A stretch of DNA of 33,096 bases from NCBI GenBank assembly GCA_030840675.1, contig JAVEEA010000035.1, positions 1 through 33,096 on the forward strand, in the 5' to 3' direction. The notes below the pieces were generated by a model. That model was not told where the DNA came from. It saw only the letters and a program-made list of their open reading frames with translations, and searched no databases. Below are positions 26,541 through 33,096 of this stretch, piece by piece; within the stretch, counting starts at the first letter, position 1; every line of letters starts with the position of its first letter. Position numbers and translations under genes: made by a program. The stretch is from Pyrinomonadaceae bacterium (GTDB taxonomy: Bacteria; Acidobacteriota; Blastocatellia; Pyrinomonadales; Pyrinomonadaceae).

Positions 26541-27356
26541 CTATTGCGTCACTAACTGCAAACGGCCGTCGGGCAACTTCACGGCAAACACGCTCCGTTC
26601 GTACATCGTTAACGGCGCGGCCTCCCTGCTTTGGTTTGCAGCCACCTGTTCGCGCGAATAACTGTTGGCGTTGCGATAGGCCAGCGGGTCGCGAATCAGG
26701 TCGTAACGCTTGCTGATGCGGCGGACATATTCCTGCGTCTCATTGTAAGGCGGTATGCGATTGCCATACTTCATCACCGCGCCTTCGCCGGCGTTGTAAC
26801 CAGCGAGCGCAAGTCTCACGTCGCCCTCGAATAAGTTCAAAAGAAAACGCATGTAGCGCGTGCCGCCTTCGATGTTCTGCTTCGGATCCCAAATGCTGCT
26901 GACGCCAAAACGTTGCGCGGTCCCAGGCATCAACTGCATCAATCCGCGCGCGCCTTTGTTTGACATGGCGCGCGGCTTGAACGTCGACTCCTGATGCATG
27001 ATCGAGTAGAGCAGAAGTGGGTCGACCGAATTGCGACGGCCCGACTCGAGGATGTAACTGTCGATGGTGGCGTCGCCGGTGGTGAACCCGCTCAACGTTC
27101 CGGACCAGTTCATGCTCGTCCTACGAACGCGCGGTTCGCCGGTTGGTAAGTAGTTCAGATTCTTTGCGGCCACGAGCCGGCCCTTACGCGTTTTTACGAC
27201 CGGTGCGGCTGCCGGCGTCGCAATACGCACCCCACTCGCGAAATCAAAGTTGTCCAGACGATAGCGCGACTGCGTCGAGTTGCTGACCTCAGTTTGCGCG
27301 AAAGAGGTCGCGACCAGAGTGAGCACGATTGCAATAACCAGGGGAAGTTTTTTCAT
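26541..27356 (-). CDS. exported lytic transglycosylase (SLT family)
   Basis: A 271-residue peptidoglycan lytic transglycosylase. From ATG 27356 it has a signal peptide (MKKLPLVIAIVLTLVATSFA) and a linker to about residue 95. The SLT domain follows: HQESTFKP with catalytic Glu123, then SNKGARGLMQLMPGTAQRFG, GGTRYMRFLL, LALAGYNAGEGAV and YNETQEYVRRI, all classic family-1 motifs. It cuts the MurNAc-GlcNAc bond in the periplasm. The frame extends to 27404, but the signal peptide fixes the start at 27356. A terminator lies just beyond the stop. A peptidoglycan-binding protein is encoded nearby on the other strand. Confidence 0.94.
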   Translation of the reverse strand: MKKLPLVIAIVLTLVATSFAQTEVSNSTQSRYRLDNFDFASGVRIATPAAAPVVKTRKGRLVAAKNLNYLPTGEPRVRRTSMNWSGTLSGFTTGDATIDSYILESGRRNSVDPLLLYSIMHQESTFKPRAMSNKGARGLMQLMPGTAQRFGVSSIWDPKQNIEGGTRYMRFLLNLFEGDVRLALAGYNAGEGAVMKYGNRIPPYNETQEYVRRISKRYDLIRDPLAYRNANSYSREQVAANQSREAAPLTMYERSVFAVKLPDGRLQLVTQ

Positions 27357-27801
27357 ACGTGTGTGAATTCCGTGATGGAGATTTTTTGAGAACCGCCGTC
27401 GCAAATCAATTTCAAACTGAAGCTGGAACCTAAGGTGTGAGCTAACGGGGTGCTGGCTGGTTACGGTAAATCAACCGCGTCGATAATAGCACGCGGGTTA
27501 AACCGTTGCCAACACTTCGTATTTTGGTAATAAAACACTGGGTTTTCAGCGAATTACGCCACGTGAGGGAGAGGAATGGCCTGCAAGCGGGTCATAAACG
27601 ACGGCGCGACGGCGGAGCGAGTTCTTACCACGCCACTCGGGACTGGTCCATCTGCAAGATCGCTTGCAACTACTGGTTTTGGGGGTATGACGCCGAGCGA
27701 TTGAGTTGCGGGAGCGAGCTTGTAATCATGAGCGTGCTTTCCCATCACTTCAGTAATGCGCGCGTTTTTGCGCGTCTTCACTAAAAAGAAGAAGGACCCA
27801 A
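27357..27801. other. long divergent spacer without a recognisable gene
   Basis: 445 bases between the transglycosylase and the peptidoglycan-binding protein gene. Frames of 75-92 codons exist on both strands, but their compositions look accidental. Folding potential is visible in the second half: TGCAAG-ATCG-CTTGCA (27653-27668), a possible GGGA...TCCC pairing near 27720-27753, and GCGCGC...GCGCG just before the ribosome-binding site. I match no known riboswitch class. Confidence 0.5.
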
Positions 27802-28152
27802 ATGAAAAAAATAATCTCGACCATGCTCTCGCTGCTTTTCATCGCTTCTTTCGTGCTCGCAGCACAAACCACCAACAACTCGACCACGGTCACCAACGCA
27901 AGCGTCGCGAAACCGAAGACGCCGCGTAAACCTATCTTCCGAGCGAACAAAGATCAGATCAAACAAGCCCAGCGGATCCTTAAGGCACGTACCTTCTATG
28001 CGGGCGAAGAAACTGGAAAGCTGGACGCCGATACGCGCGCCGGCCTGAAGAAGTACCAGGCAGCCGAGAGTCTGAAAGTTACCGGCACGCTAAACAAAGT
28101 CACGCTCGACAAGATGGGTGTGACGTTAACGGACAAGCAGAAGCTGATGTAA
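27802..28152 (+). CDS. secreted peptidoglycan-binding domain protein
   Basis: A 116-residue exported protein. A signal peptide (MKKIISTMLSLLFIASFVLA) is followed by a threonine-rich linker and one PG_binding_1 domain (about residues 50-110: IKQAQRILKARTFYAGEETG, LDADTRAGLKKYQ, GTLNKVTLDKMGV), which binds cell-wall peptidoglycan. There is no catalytic domain, so it may be a small wall-anchored or accessory protein. AAGAAGGA sits five bases before the ATG. It converges with alaS. A dual-hairpin repeat fills the space after it. Confidence 0.85.
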   Translation: MKKIISTMLSLLFIASFVLAAQTTNNSTTVTNASVAKPKTPRKPIFRANKDQIKQAQRILKARTFYAGEETGKLDADTRAGLKKYQAAESLKVTGTLNKVTLDKMGVTLTDKQKLM

Positions 28153-28197
28153 TTTGCGGGGGGAGTCTGCTCCGAGACCGGCTGCAAGATTAACCTC

Positions 28198-28292
28198 AAC
28201 TCTTTGGAGGGCGCTGGCCAGGCAGCGCTTTGGCCGGTTCTGATCTCCCGGTCGAGGACTAAAGCGGCGCCAGGCCGCCGCACTCCAAAGGG
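28198..28292. repeat. dual-hairpin REP-like element, copy 2
   Basis: It begins AACTCT, then has hairpin GCGCTG/CAGCGC (28211-28228, six-base loop), a linker with ACTAAAG, hairpin GCGGC/GCCGC (28264-28281) and the end CACTCC. It lies between convergent genes. Both stems differ from copy 1 (1671-1749) by paired, compensating changes. Confidence 0.8.
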
Positions 28293-28298
28293 AGGGTG

Positions 28299-31079
28299 TT
28301 AGCTCAAAAGTTTTTCCACGACGTGGTAGCTAGCGGCGAGTGCCTCACTGAGTTTATCCGGTTGGGTGCCGCCGCCTTCCGCCATGTCCGCCTTGCCCCC
28401 GCCTTTGCCGCCGATGATGGGCGCGAGTTCTTTTATGATTTTTCCGGCGGGCACTCTTGCGGTCAGGTCGGCAGAGGTACGAACAATCAGCGAGACTTTG
28501 CCGTCACTGCTCCGGCCCAGCACCACCACACCTGACTTGATACGCGCGAGCAGAGTGTCGGAAAGTTGCCTCATGCCCGCGGCATCGAGCCCGCTGGCTT
28601 CGTGCGCCAAGACTTGCACACCCGCAACTTCGCGCGCTTCACTGCCATTCCCAGCCGCACCGCCAACCGCACCGGTCGCAATCTTCATACGCAACTCGTC
28701 CGTCTCGCGCCGCGCTTTCCTGAGTTCATCCTGAAGCTTGCCGATAACCGACGGTAGTTCAGCGCGCGAAGTTTTCAACCCGGCGGCCGTCTGCTCGATT
28801 AGTAACTCGTCTTCGCGAAAGCGTTCGTAAGCATCCGTGCCAGTGATGGCGCGGATGCGACGCACGCCGGAAGCGATCGACTCGTCACTGGTAATCTTAA
28901 ACACGCCGATGTCACCCGTCGCGCGCACGTGCGTACCGCCGCAGAGTTCTTTGGAAAAAATATCCTCCGCGCCTTTGATGGAAAGTACGCGTACCTTCTC
29001 GCCATACTTCTCGCCAAAAAGCGCCATCGCGCCCGAACGCATGGCTTCTTCGATCGGCAGCTCGTCAGTTTGCACCGGCTCATTGCGCAGGACGTGATGA
29101 TTGACGAGGCGCTCGATCTCGTCGATTTCGCTCGTGGTCAATGGCTGATAATGCGTGAAGTCAAAGCGCAGATAATTCGGCGCGACAACCGAGCCGGCCT
29201 GTTTGACATGGCTGCCCAAAACCTCGCGCAGCGCCGCATGCATTAAGTGTGTCGCCGTATGATTGCGTCGCGTAGCGTCGCGCTTCTCGACGTCAACCTC
29301 GGCCGTGACCGTGTCGCCAACCTGCAGCGTACCTTTTTCGACTCTGACCTTGTGAACTATTAACCCCTGCGCCGGCGAATAAGTATCGCCAACCACAGCC
29401 ATCATGTCATCACTCTTGTCAGAACCACCTGCGTTAGCGGGTGGTCCAACGTTAACGGCTAATCCAGCCCGTCCCCCAACGGAGGCGCTTGTGACCAGCC
29501 GTCCGACGTCTCCAACCTGCCCACCACTCTCGGCATAGAAGGGCGTTTCATCAAGCACGACCTCGCCTTCATCACCCTGCGTCAAAGACTGGGTTTCAAG
29601 ATCGTTTCTGATCAAAGCTACAACTCGTGCATCGCTAACTCGCGTTGTTTTGTAACCTAGAAATTGAGAGCGCTGGTTGCGTTCGGCCAAATTCGCGTAG
29701 ACCGGATGGGCCTTGGCTTTCCGTTCGCCTGCTCGCGTTGCTGCTGTCTGTTGCAATGCTTGCAGAGCAGAATCGAACGATTCATTGAATTCCGCCTCAT
29801 CAGTCACGAAGCCTCGCTCTCCAAGGCTGACGCGGATCAGATCTCGCGGGACGCCGAAGGTGTCATAGAGCTTGGCCAGTTCAGCCTCACCAGGCATCTG
29901 ATCTTTGGGAGTTTGCGAAAAAAGCTCATTCAACTTCTGCAGGCCGACGGTCATGGTTGAACCAAAACGCGCTTCTTCCAGCTTCACCATCTTCTCGATA
30001 AAACCACGCTGGGCTTCCAACTCGGGATAAGGCCCGCCCATTTGATTCACGATAAAATCGGTAACCTGGTAAAAAAACTCTTCCTTGAACCCGAGCGCAT
30101 GTCTTCCCTGGTAAATCGCGCGGCGCATGATTTTGCGCAACACGTAATTGCGTCCTTCGTTGCCGGGCAAGATGCCGTCGGCGATCAGGAACGCCGTGGC
30201 GCGCGCGTGATCAGCAATGACGCGCATGGCGAAACCTTCCTGCGTTTCCGCTTCATAAGCTTTGCCGGCGAGGGTTGCGGTGAACTCGATAATGGGCCGC
30301 AGCAAATCGGTTTCGTAGTTTGACTGCACGCCCTGCAGCACCACCGCGAGTCGCTCCAGTCCCATGCCGGTATCGACGGAGGGAGACGGCAACGGCGTCA
30401 ACAGAAATTTTCCAGGTTCCACTTCACTGCGTTCAAACTGCATGAAGACGAGGTTCCAAATCTCAGTGATCGTGTCGCCGGGACCGTTCACGTTCTCGGC
30501 GCAATTCTCGGAATCATTCGGGTCGGGACCCATATAGTAATGAATCTCGCTGCATGGACCACAGGGTCCGGTCTCGCCCATCTGCCAGAAATTATCTTTC
30601 TTGCCGAAGCGCAGAATCCGCTCGCGCGGTGCGCCCGCGGCTTCCCAGAATCGTTCGGCGTCTTCGTCTGGGCCGACCTGGTCGTCGCCTTCAAATACGC
30701 TGAACCACATGCGCGCCGGATCCAACTTGAACTCGTTGACCAGCAGGTCCCAGGCAAACTTGATCGCGTCTTCCTTGAAATAGTCGCCAAAGGAAAAGTT
30801 GCCGAGCATCTCGAAAAAGGTTTGGTGTCGCGCCGTCTTCCCGACCTCGTCCAGATCGTTATGCTTGCCGCCCGCGCGCACGCACTTCTGCGACGAACAC
30901 GCGCGCACGTAGTCCCGCTTCTCGTTACCGAGAAAGACGTCCTTGAATTGATTCATCCCCGCGTTGGTGAAGAGCAGCGTCGGGTCGTTGGCCGGGAGCA
31001 GCGGCGACGAGCGCACGCGGGTGTGCCCGCGCTGCTCGAAGTAGTTCAGGAAGGTCTCGCGTATTTCGTTTCCAGTCAT
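28299..31079 (-). CDS. alaS: alanyl-tRNA synthetase
   Basis: A full-length class II alanyl-tRNA synthetase (926 residues, slightly above the usual 870-890). The catalytic domain has TFFEMLGNFSFGDYFKEDAI and the motif-3 region DTGMGLERLAVVLQG. The editing domain has NHTATHLMHAALR and CGGTHVRATGDIG, which together supply the zinc/editing ligands. The C-terminal DHHA1 region has GKGGGKADMAEGGG. All essential motifs are intact. Within the editing region, between FYAESGGQVGDVGRLV and VVGDTYSPAQGLIVHK, there is an extra loop of roughly 25 residues. It contains a copy of the 31-nt hairpin element (residues about 545-555, GPPANAGGSDK). The enzyme is essential, so the insertion must be tolerated. Confidence 0.97.
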   Translation of the reverse strand: MTGNEIRETFLNYFEQRGHTRVRSSPLLPANDPTLLFTNAGMNQFKDVFLGNEKRDYVRACSSQKCVRAGGKHNDLDEVGKTARHQTFFEMLGNFSFGDYFKEDAIKFAWDLLVNEFKLDPARMWFSVFEGDDQVGPDEDAERFWEAAGAPRERILRFGKKDNFWQMGETGPCGPCSEIHYYMGPDPNDSENCAENVNGPGDTITEIWNLVFMQFERSEVEPGKFLLTPLPSPSVDTGMGLERLAVVLQGVQSNYETDLLRPIIEFTATLAGKAYEAETQEGFAMRVIADHARATAFLIADGILPGNEGRNYVLRKIMRRAIYQGRHALGFKEEFFYQVTDFIVNQMGGPYPELEAQRGFIEKMVKLEEARFGSTMTVGLQKLNELFSQTPKDQMPGEAELAKLYDTFGVPRDLIRVSLGERGFVTDEAEFNESFDSALQALQQTAATRAGERKAKAHPVYANLAERNQRSQFLGYKTTRVSDARVVALIRNDLETQSLTQGDEGEVVLDETPFYAESGGQVGDVGRLVTSASVGGRAGLAVNVGPPANAGGSDKSDDMMAVVGDTYSPAQGLIVHKVRVEKGTLQVGDTVTAEVDVEKRDATRRNHTATHLMHAALREVLGSHVKQAGSVVAPNYLRFDFTHYQPLTTSEIDEIERLVNHHVLRNEPVQTDELPIEEAMRSGAMALFGEKYGEKVRVLSIKGAEDIFSKELCGGTHVRATGDIGVFKITSDESIASGVRRIRAITGTDAYERFREDELLIEQTAAGLKTSRAELPSVIGKLQDELRKARRETDELRMKIATGAVGGAAGNGSEAREVAGVQVLAHEASGLDAAGMRQLSDTLLARIKSGVVVLGRSSDGKVSLIVRTSADLTARVPAGKIIKELAPIIGGKGGGKADMAEGGGTQPDKLSEALAASYHVVEKLLS
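29417..29447. repeat. 31-nt coding hairpin element (PPAxAGG type), copy 3, inside alaS
   Basis: Identical to the two copies at 12574-12640 except for one loop base. Relative to its host gene it is read in the opposite orientation, yet it still encodes GPPANAGGSDK. It lies in a surface-loop position of the editing region of alanyl-tRNA synthetase. Confidence 0.88.
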
Positions 31080-31208
31080 GATGGGAAGTACACAGCAAAC
31101 AGCCGTCAGTAATCAGCAATCAGGGTGACGAATTGCGAGTTTAACACGCGGCGTTGGACTCAATGAAACAGACGCCAGCGAGTCCGAAGATTGCAGATTG
31201 AGGCCGGC

Positions 31209-31270
31209 AGTTCAGAGTTTAGCCTTCAGGCTGGCAGCGCTAAGACAGGCTAAAGCTTGAACTCTGAACT
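31209..31270. repeat. AGTTCAGAGTT palindromic element, copy 1
   Basis: An outer inverted repeat AGTTCAGAGTT/AACTCTGAACT bounds a 62-base unit with inner TAGCCTTCAGGCTG and CAGGCTAAAGCTTG arms. It is in the spacer between recX and alaS. A relative lies at 31894-31957. Confidence 0.75.
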
Positions 31271-31279
31271 CCAGGCTAG

Positions 31280-31825
31280 CTATTCCACGTCGTCGGGATC
31301 AGCGTGCATGGCGGCGCGCACTTTCTCACTGACCAACTCAAAGGGGAATCCCTGGCGCAGCAGGTGATCGAAAAGACTCTTGGCGGCGGCGCGCGTCGTG
31401 GGGCGGCCGCGCAGTCGAATGCGTTTCGCGAGCGCGCGATCCAACAGTTCCGCTTCCGGAGTTTCCGCGAACACCTGATCGAGAGCTTCGCCGGCTACCG
31501 CCCGGTCCACCTTCTTCATTACCAGACTTTGTTCCAGTCGGCGCCGGCCAATTGGTTGTTGCCGCACCTTGCTCGCGGCGTAACTCAGCGCGTAGCGCTC
31601 GTCATCGAGATAGCCATACTCCCGCAAACGTGCAATCACGATCTCAATAACCTCAGGGCTCGGACAGCGCTCCGCCAGGCGTTCGCGCAGTTCTTCAATT
31701 GAGCGTGGCTTCGCGGCGAGGAGTTTCACTGCGCGTTGGAAAGCGCGCGCGCGCAACTGCTCGGGTGTTTGCCGGGTAGCAATCTCCTCATCGTCAAGTT
31801 TGGGTCTGGATCGGCGTTGACGCAT
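31280..31825 (-). CDS. recX: RecX regulatory protein
   Basis: A 181-residue RecX family protein that binds RecA filaments and limits recombinase activity. The three-helix repeats are visible: QRAVKLLAAKPRSIEELRER, YGYLDDERYALSYAASKV, QPIGRRRLEQSLVMKKVD and the late AKSLFDHLLRQGFPFELV. The open frame runs to 31939, but its first 38 residues come from a hydrophobic translation of intergenic repeat DNA. I therefore placed the start at ATG 31825 (MRQRRSRPKLDDEE). No strong ribosome-binding site is seen, so the start is moderately certain. recA is not in the window. recX and alaS are on the same strand with a repeat-filled gap of 200 bases. Confidence 0.88.
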   Translation of the reverse strand: MRQRRSRPKLDDEEIATRQTPEQLRARAFQRAVKLLAAKPRSIEELRERLAERCPSPEVIEIVIARLREYGYLDDERYALSYAASKVRQQPIGRRRLEQSLVMKKVDRAVAGEALDQVFAETPEAELLDRALAKRIRLRGRPTTRAAAKSLFDHLLRQGFPFELVSEKVRAAMHADPDDVE

Positions 31826-31829
31826 TTCG

Positions 31830-31880
31830 AACAAGAGATTTACCACAGCGAGAGCAAGAAGCACAGAAAACGCGAGGGCG
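31830..31880. repeat. CTGTGCTTCTTGC / CTGTGGTAAATC-type degenerate repeat
   Basis: On the minus strand this stretch reads like the common scattered intergenic sequence TCTGTGCTTCTTGCTCTCGC followed by TGTGGTAAATCTCTTG. It resembles the CTTTGTGG repeat near 11930. It causes the false hydrophobic extension of the recX frame. Confidence 0.45.
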
Positions 31881-31893
31881 ACAACGAGCCGGA

Positions 31894-31957
31894 AGTTCAG
31901 AGTGCAAACTTTTAGCTGGCTCTTGGACCGGCAGCTCACAGGCTAAACTCTAAACAG
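31894..31957. repeat. AGTTCAGAGTT palindromic element, copy 2
   Basis: GTTCAGAGT on one side and ACTCTAAAC on the other enclose a unit with TTTAGCTGG and CAGGCTAAAC, similar in layout and spacing to the copy at 31209-31270. The two copies bracket recX. Confidence 0.65.
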
Positions 31958-32007
31958 CGGGTCCAGCGAGGCAGCTTCAATCGCTAATTGGCAGGCCGCC
32001 CATTAGA

Positions 32008-32973
32008 ATGTCGCGCATGGATGGAGTTTTGAACATCGACAAACCCGCGGGGATAACTTCGCACGATGTGGTGGCGCGCGTGCGGCACCTGCTGCGGGAG
32101 AAACGCGTGGGCCATACCGGTACGCTCGATCCGTTTGCGACGGGCGTACTCGTGGTGCTAGTCGGCCGCGCCACACGCCTGGCCCAGTTCCTGAACGGTC
32201 TGGAAAAAGAATATGAAGCGGTGATTCGTCTGGGTTACGCGACTGACACGGGCGACGTGACGGGGAAACGAATTGCCGGGGCCAGCGCAGTAGCTGTCGA
32301 GCCCAAGGGAAACTGGAGTCGGGAACAGATCGACGCCGCGCTTGCCGCCCTGCGTGGCGAGATCGACCAGGTGCCGCCGATGTATTCAGCAAAGAAGCAG
32401 GGGGGACGCAAACTTTACGAACTCGCGCGCCGCGGCGAAGAAGTCGAGCGCGCGCCCGTCCGCGTTTGCATCTACGAGTTTGCGGCGATCCCAGTCGCCG
32501 CCAGGCACACGGCGGAGTTGCTGAAAGACAACGGCGACGGCACTTTCGATTTCGCTGTGCGCGTTACCTGTTCCACCGGAACCTACGTTCGCACACTGGC
32601 GGAAGACTTCGGCAAGCAGTTGGGTGTGGGCGCGCATCTAGCGGAACTACGGCGCATACGCGTCGGCGATTTTCCGATCAGTGAAGCACACACACTGGAC
32701 TTACTAAAGCTGAACGCAGCCGAGGAGTCCCTGGGTACAATTCTGTATTCGACTGACGAAGCACTCCGTCGTTTGCCGGCATTAAATTTGGACGCTGCCG
32801 ACGTGGCCCGCGTGCGTAACGGTTTGTCGGTTAAAGTTTCAGACGCAAGCTGGAAGGCGGGTGAACGCGTGCGGCTGCGCGACGAACACGGCCAACTGAT
32901 TGCGGTCGGCGAATTCCATCGTGAGCAAGGCTCGCTTCATCCGAGCGTGGTGCTCGCGCGAGACGAGATATGA
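32008..32973 (+). CDS. truB: tRNA pseudouridine-55 synthase TruB
   Basis: A 321-residue TruB enzyme that converts U55 in the T loop of tRNAs to pseudouridine. The catalytic aspartate is Asp41 in GHTGTLDPFATGVL. KEYEAVIRLGYATDTGDVTG and QVPPMYSAKKQGGRKLYELAR follow, then VRVTCSTGTYVRTLAEDFG. A C-terminal PUA-like segment (about 250-320) is present, giving a normal length for a bacterial TruB. ATG 32008 is annotated; ATG 32017 (MDGVLNIDKP) is equally possible. The stop overlaps the next ATG by four bases, so the following gene is coupled. Confidence 0.96.
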   Translation: MSRMDGVLNIDKPAGITSHDVVARVRHLLREKRVGHTGTLDPFATGVLVVLVGRATRLAQFLNGLEKEYEAVIRLGYATDTGDVTGKRIAGASAVAVEPKGNWSREQIDAALAALRGEIDQVPPMYSAKKQGGRKLYELARRGEEVERAPVRVCIYEFAAIPVAARHTAELLKDNGDGTFDFAVRVTCSTGTYVRTLAEDFGKQLGVGAHLAELRRIRVGDFPISEAHTLDLLKLNAAEESLGTILYSTDEALRRLPALNLDAADVARVRNGLSVKVSDASWKAGERVRLRDEHGQLIAVGEFHREQGSLHPSVVLARDEI

Positions 32974-33096
32974 AAAAACGCTACTGGCTGGGTACGTTGT
33001 CGGCGAGTGCCTTGGGCGCGTTTGTGGCGGCCAAGTTGTTGTTGCGTCCGAGCGACGTCGAGTGGGAAGCAAATCGTGAGACGATTTTCAACGCTG
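32970..33096 (+). CDS. start of a membrane-anchored or exported protein, possibly an alpha/beta hydrolase (truncated by window end)
   Basis: Only 42 residues are visible: a basic start (MKKRYWLG), a short hydrophobic segment (about 8-25, TLSASALGAFVAAKLLL) and then RPSDVEWEANRETIFNA. The four-base ATGA overlap with truB makes the start convincing. The pattern resembles the N-terminus of some alpha/beta hydrolases with a membrane anchor, but the catalytic part is outside the window, so this is only a suggestion. Confidence 0.55.
   Translation, partial: MKKRYWLGTLSASALGAFVAAKLLLRPSDVEWEANRETIFNA

Noticed and set aside
27506..27784. 92-codon plus-strand frame before the peptidoglycan-binding protein gene
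   Set aside because: It has no ribosome-binding site or family resemblance and a competing frame on the other strand; it is treated as non-coding.
31826..31939. N-terminal membrane segment on RecX
   Set aside because: The hydrophobic extension is translated from intergenic repeat DNA. RecX proteins are cytosolic, and a natural ATG lies at 31825.

Overview
The window is GC-rich bacterial chromosomal DNA with a mostly housekeeping and sensory gene set: about 30 protein genes, no rRNA or tRNA that I could recognise, and no prophage, IS transposase or CRISPR array. The gene content suggests an Acidobacteriota genome of the Blastocatellia/Pyrinomonadaceae kind. The clues are a CarboxypepD_reg-like outer-membrane protein, a DUF4019 protein, a divergent membrane pyrophosphatase, DUF433/DUF5615 and ParE-type toxin-antitoxin pairs, and intergenic spaces packed with many families of short palindromic repeats. 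This is an inference from gene families and style, not from a marker gene.

Layout. 1-2835 (minus strand): adenylosuccinate lyase purB (3' end outside the window), a secreted DUF4019 protein, a WalJ/YycJ-like metallo-beta-lactamase-fold hydrolase and a 35-residue membrane peptide. 2954-3494 (+): an intact DUF433/DUF5615 toxin-antitoxin pair. 3524-4801 (-): M16 zinc peptidase. 5128-11722 (+): an outer-membrane carboxypeptidase-regulatory-like/beta-barrel protein, a 985-residue membrane sensor histidine kinase and its NtrC-type sigma-54 activator. 11961-14157 (+): uracil-DNA glycosylase family protein overlapping a YgfZ/GcvT-like folate protein, then a small helical protein. 14154-17271 (-): a tightly packed four-gene unit (secreted Ig-like protein, yjbQ, SAM methyltransferase, secreted protein). 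17353-25229 (-): bioY, hppA, cstA, a ParE-type toxin broken by a frameshift with its antitoxin, and an APC amino-acid permease. 25486-28152: a tandem universal stress protein (+), a lytic transglycosylase (-) and a peptidoglycan-binding protein (+). 28299-31825 (-): alaS and recX. 32008 to end (+): truB and the start of a coupled gene.

The most unusual signal is the repeats. A 31-nt hairpin element occurs three times, always inside reading frames. Two tandem copies make the C-terminal tail of the uracil-DNA glycosylase protein. One copy, in the opposite orientation, sits in the editing region of alanyl-tRNA synthetase. Because the element is almost palindromic, both orientations encode a PPAxAGG peptide. 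A second family forms two hairpins whose stems show compensatory base changes between its two copies; one copy appears to supply the ribosome-binding site and GTG start of the DUF4019 gene. A third family (TAGGACAG...) supplies the stop codons of two genes. Other families include a long inverted repeat near hppA, palindromes on both sides of recX and CTCTGCG-type tandem repeats. Together they suggest that short palindromic elements in this genome have entered coding sequences and set gene boundaries.
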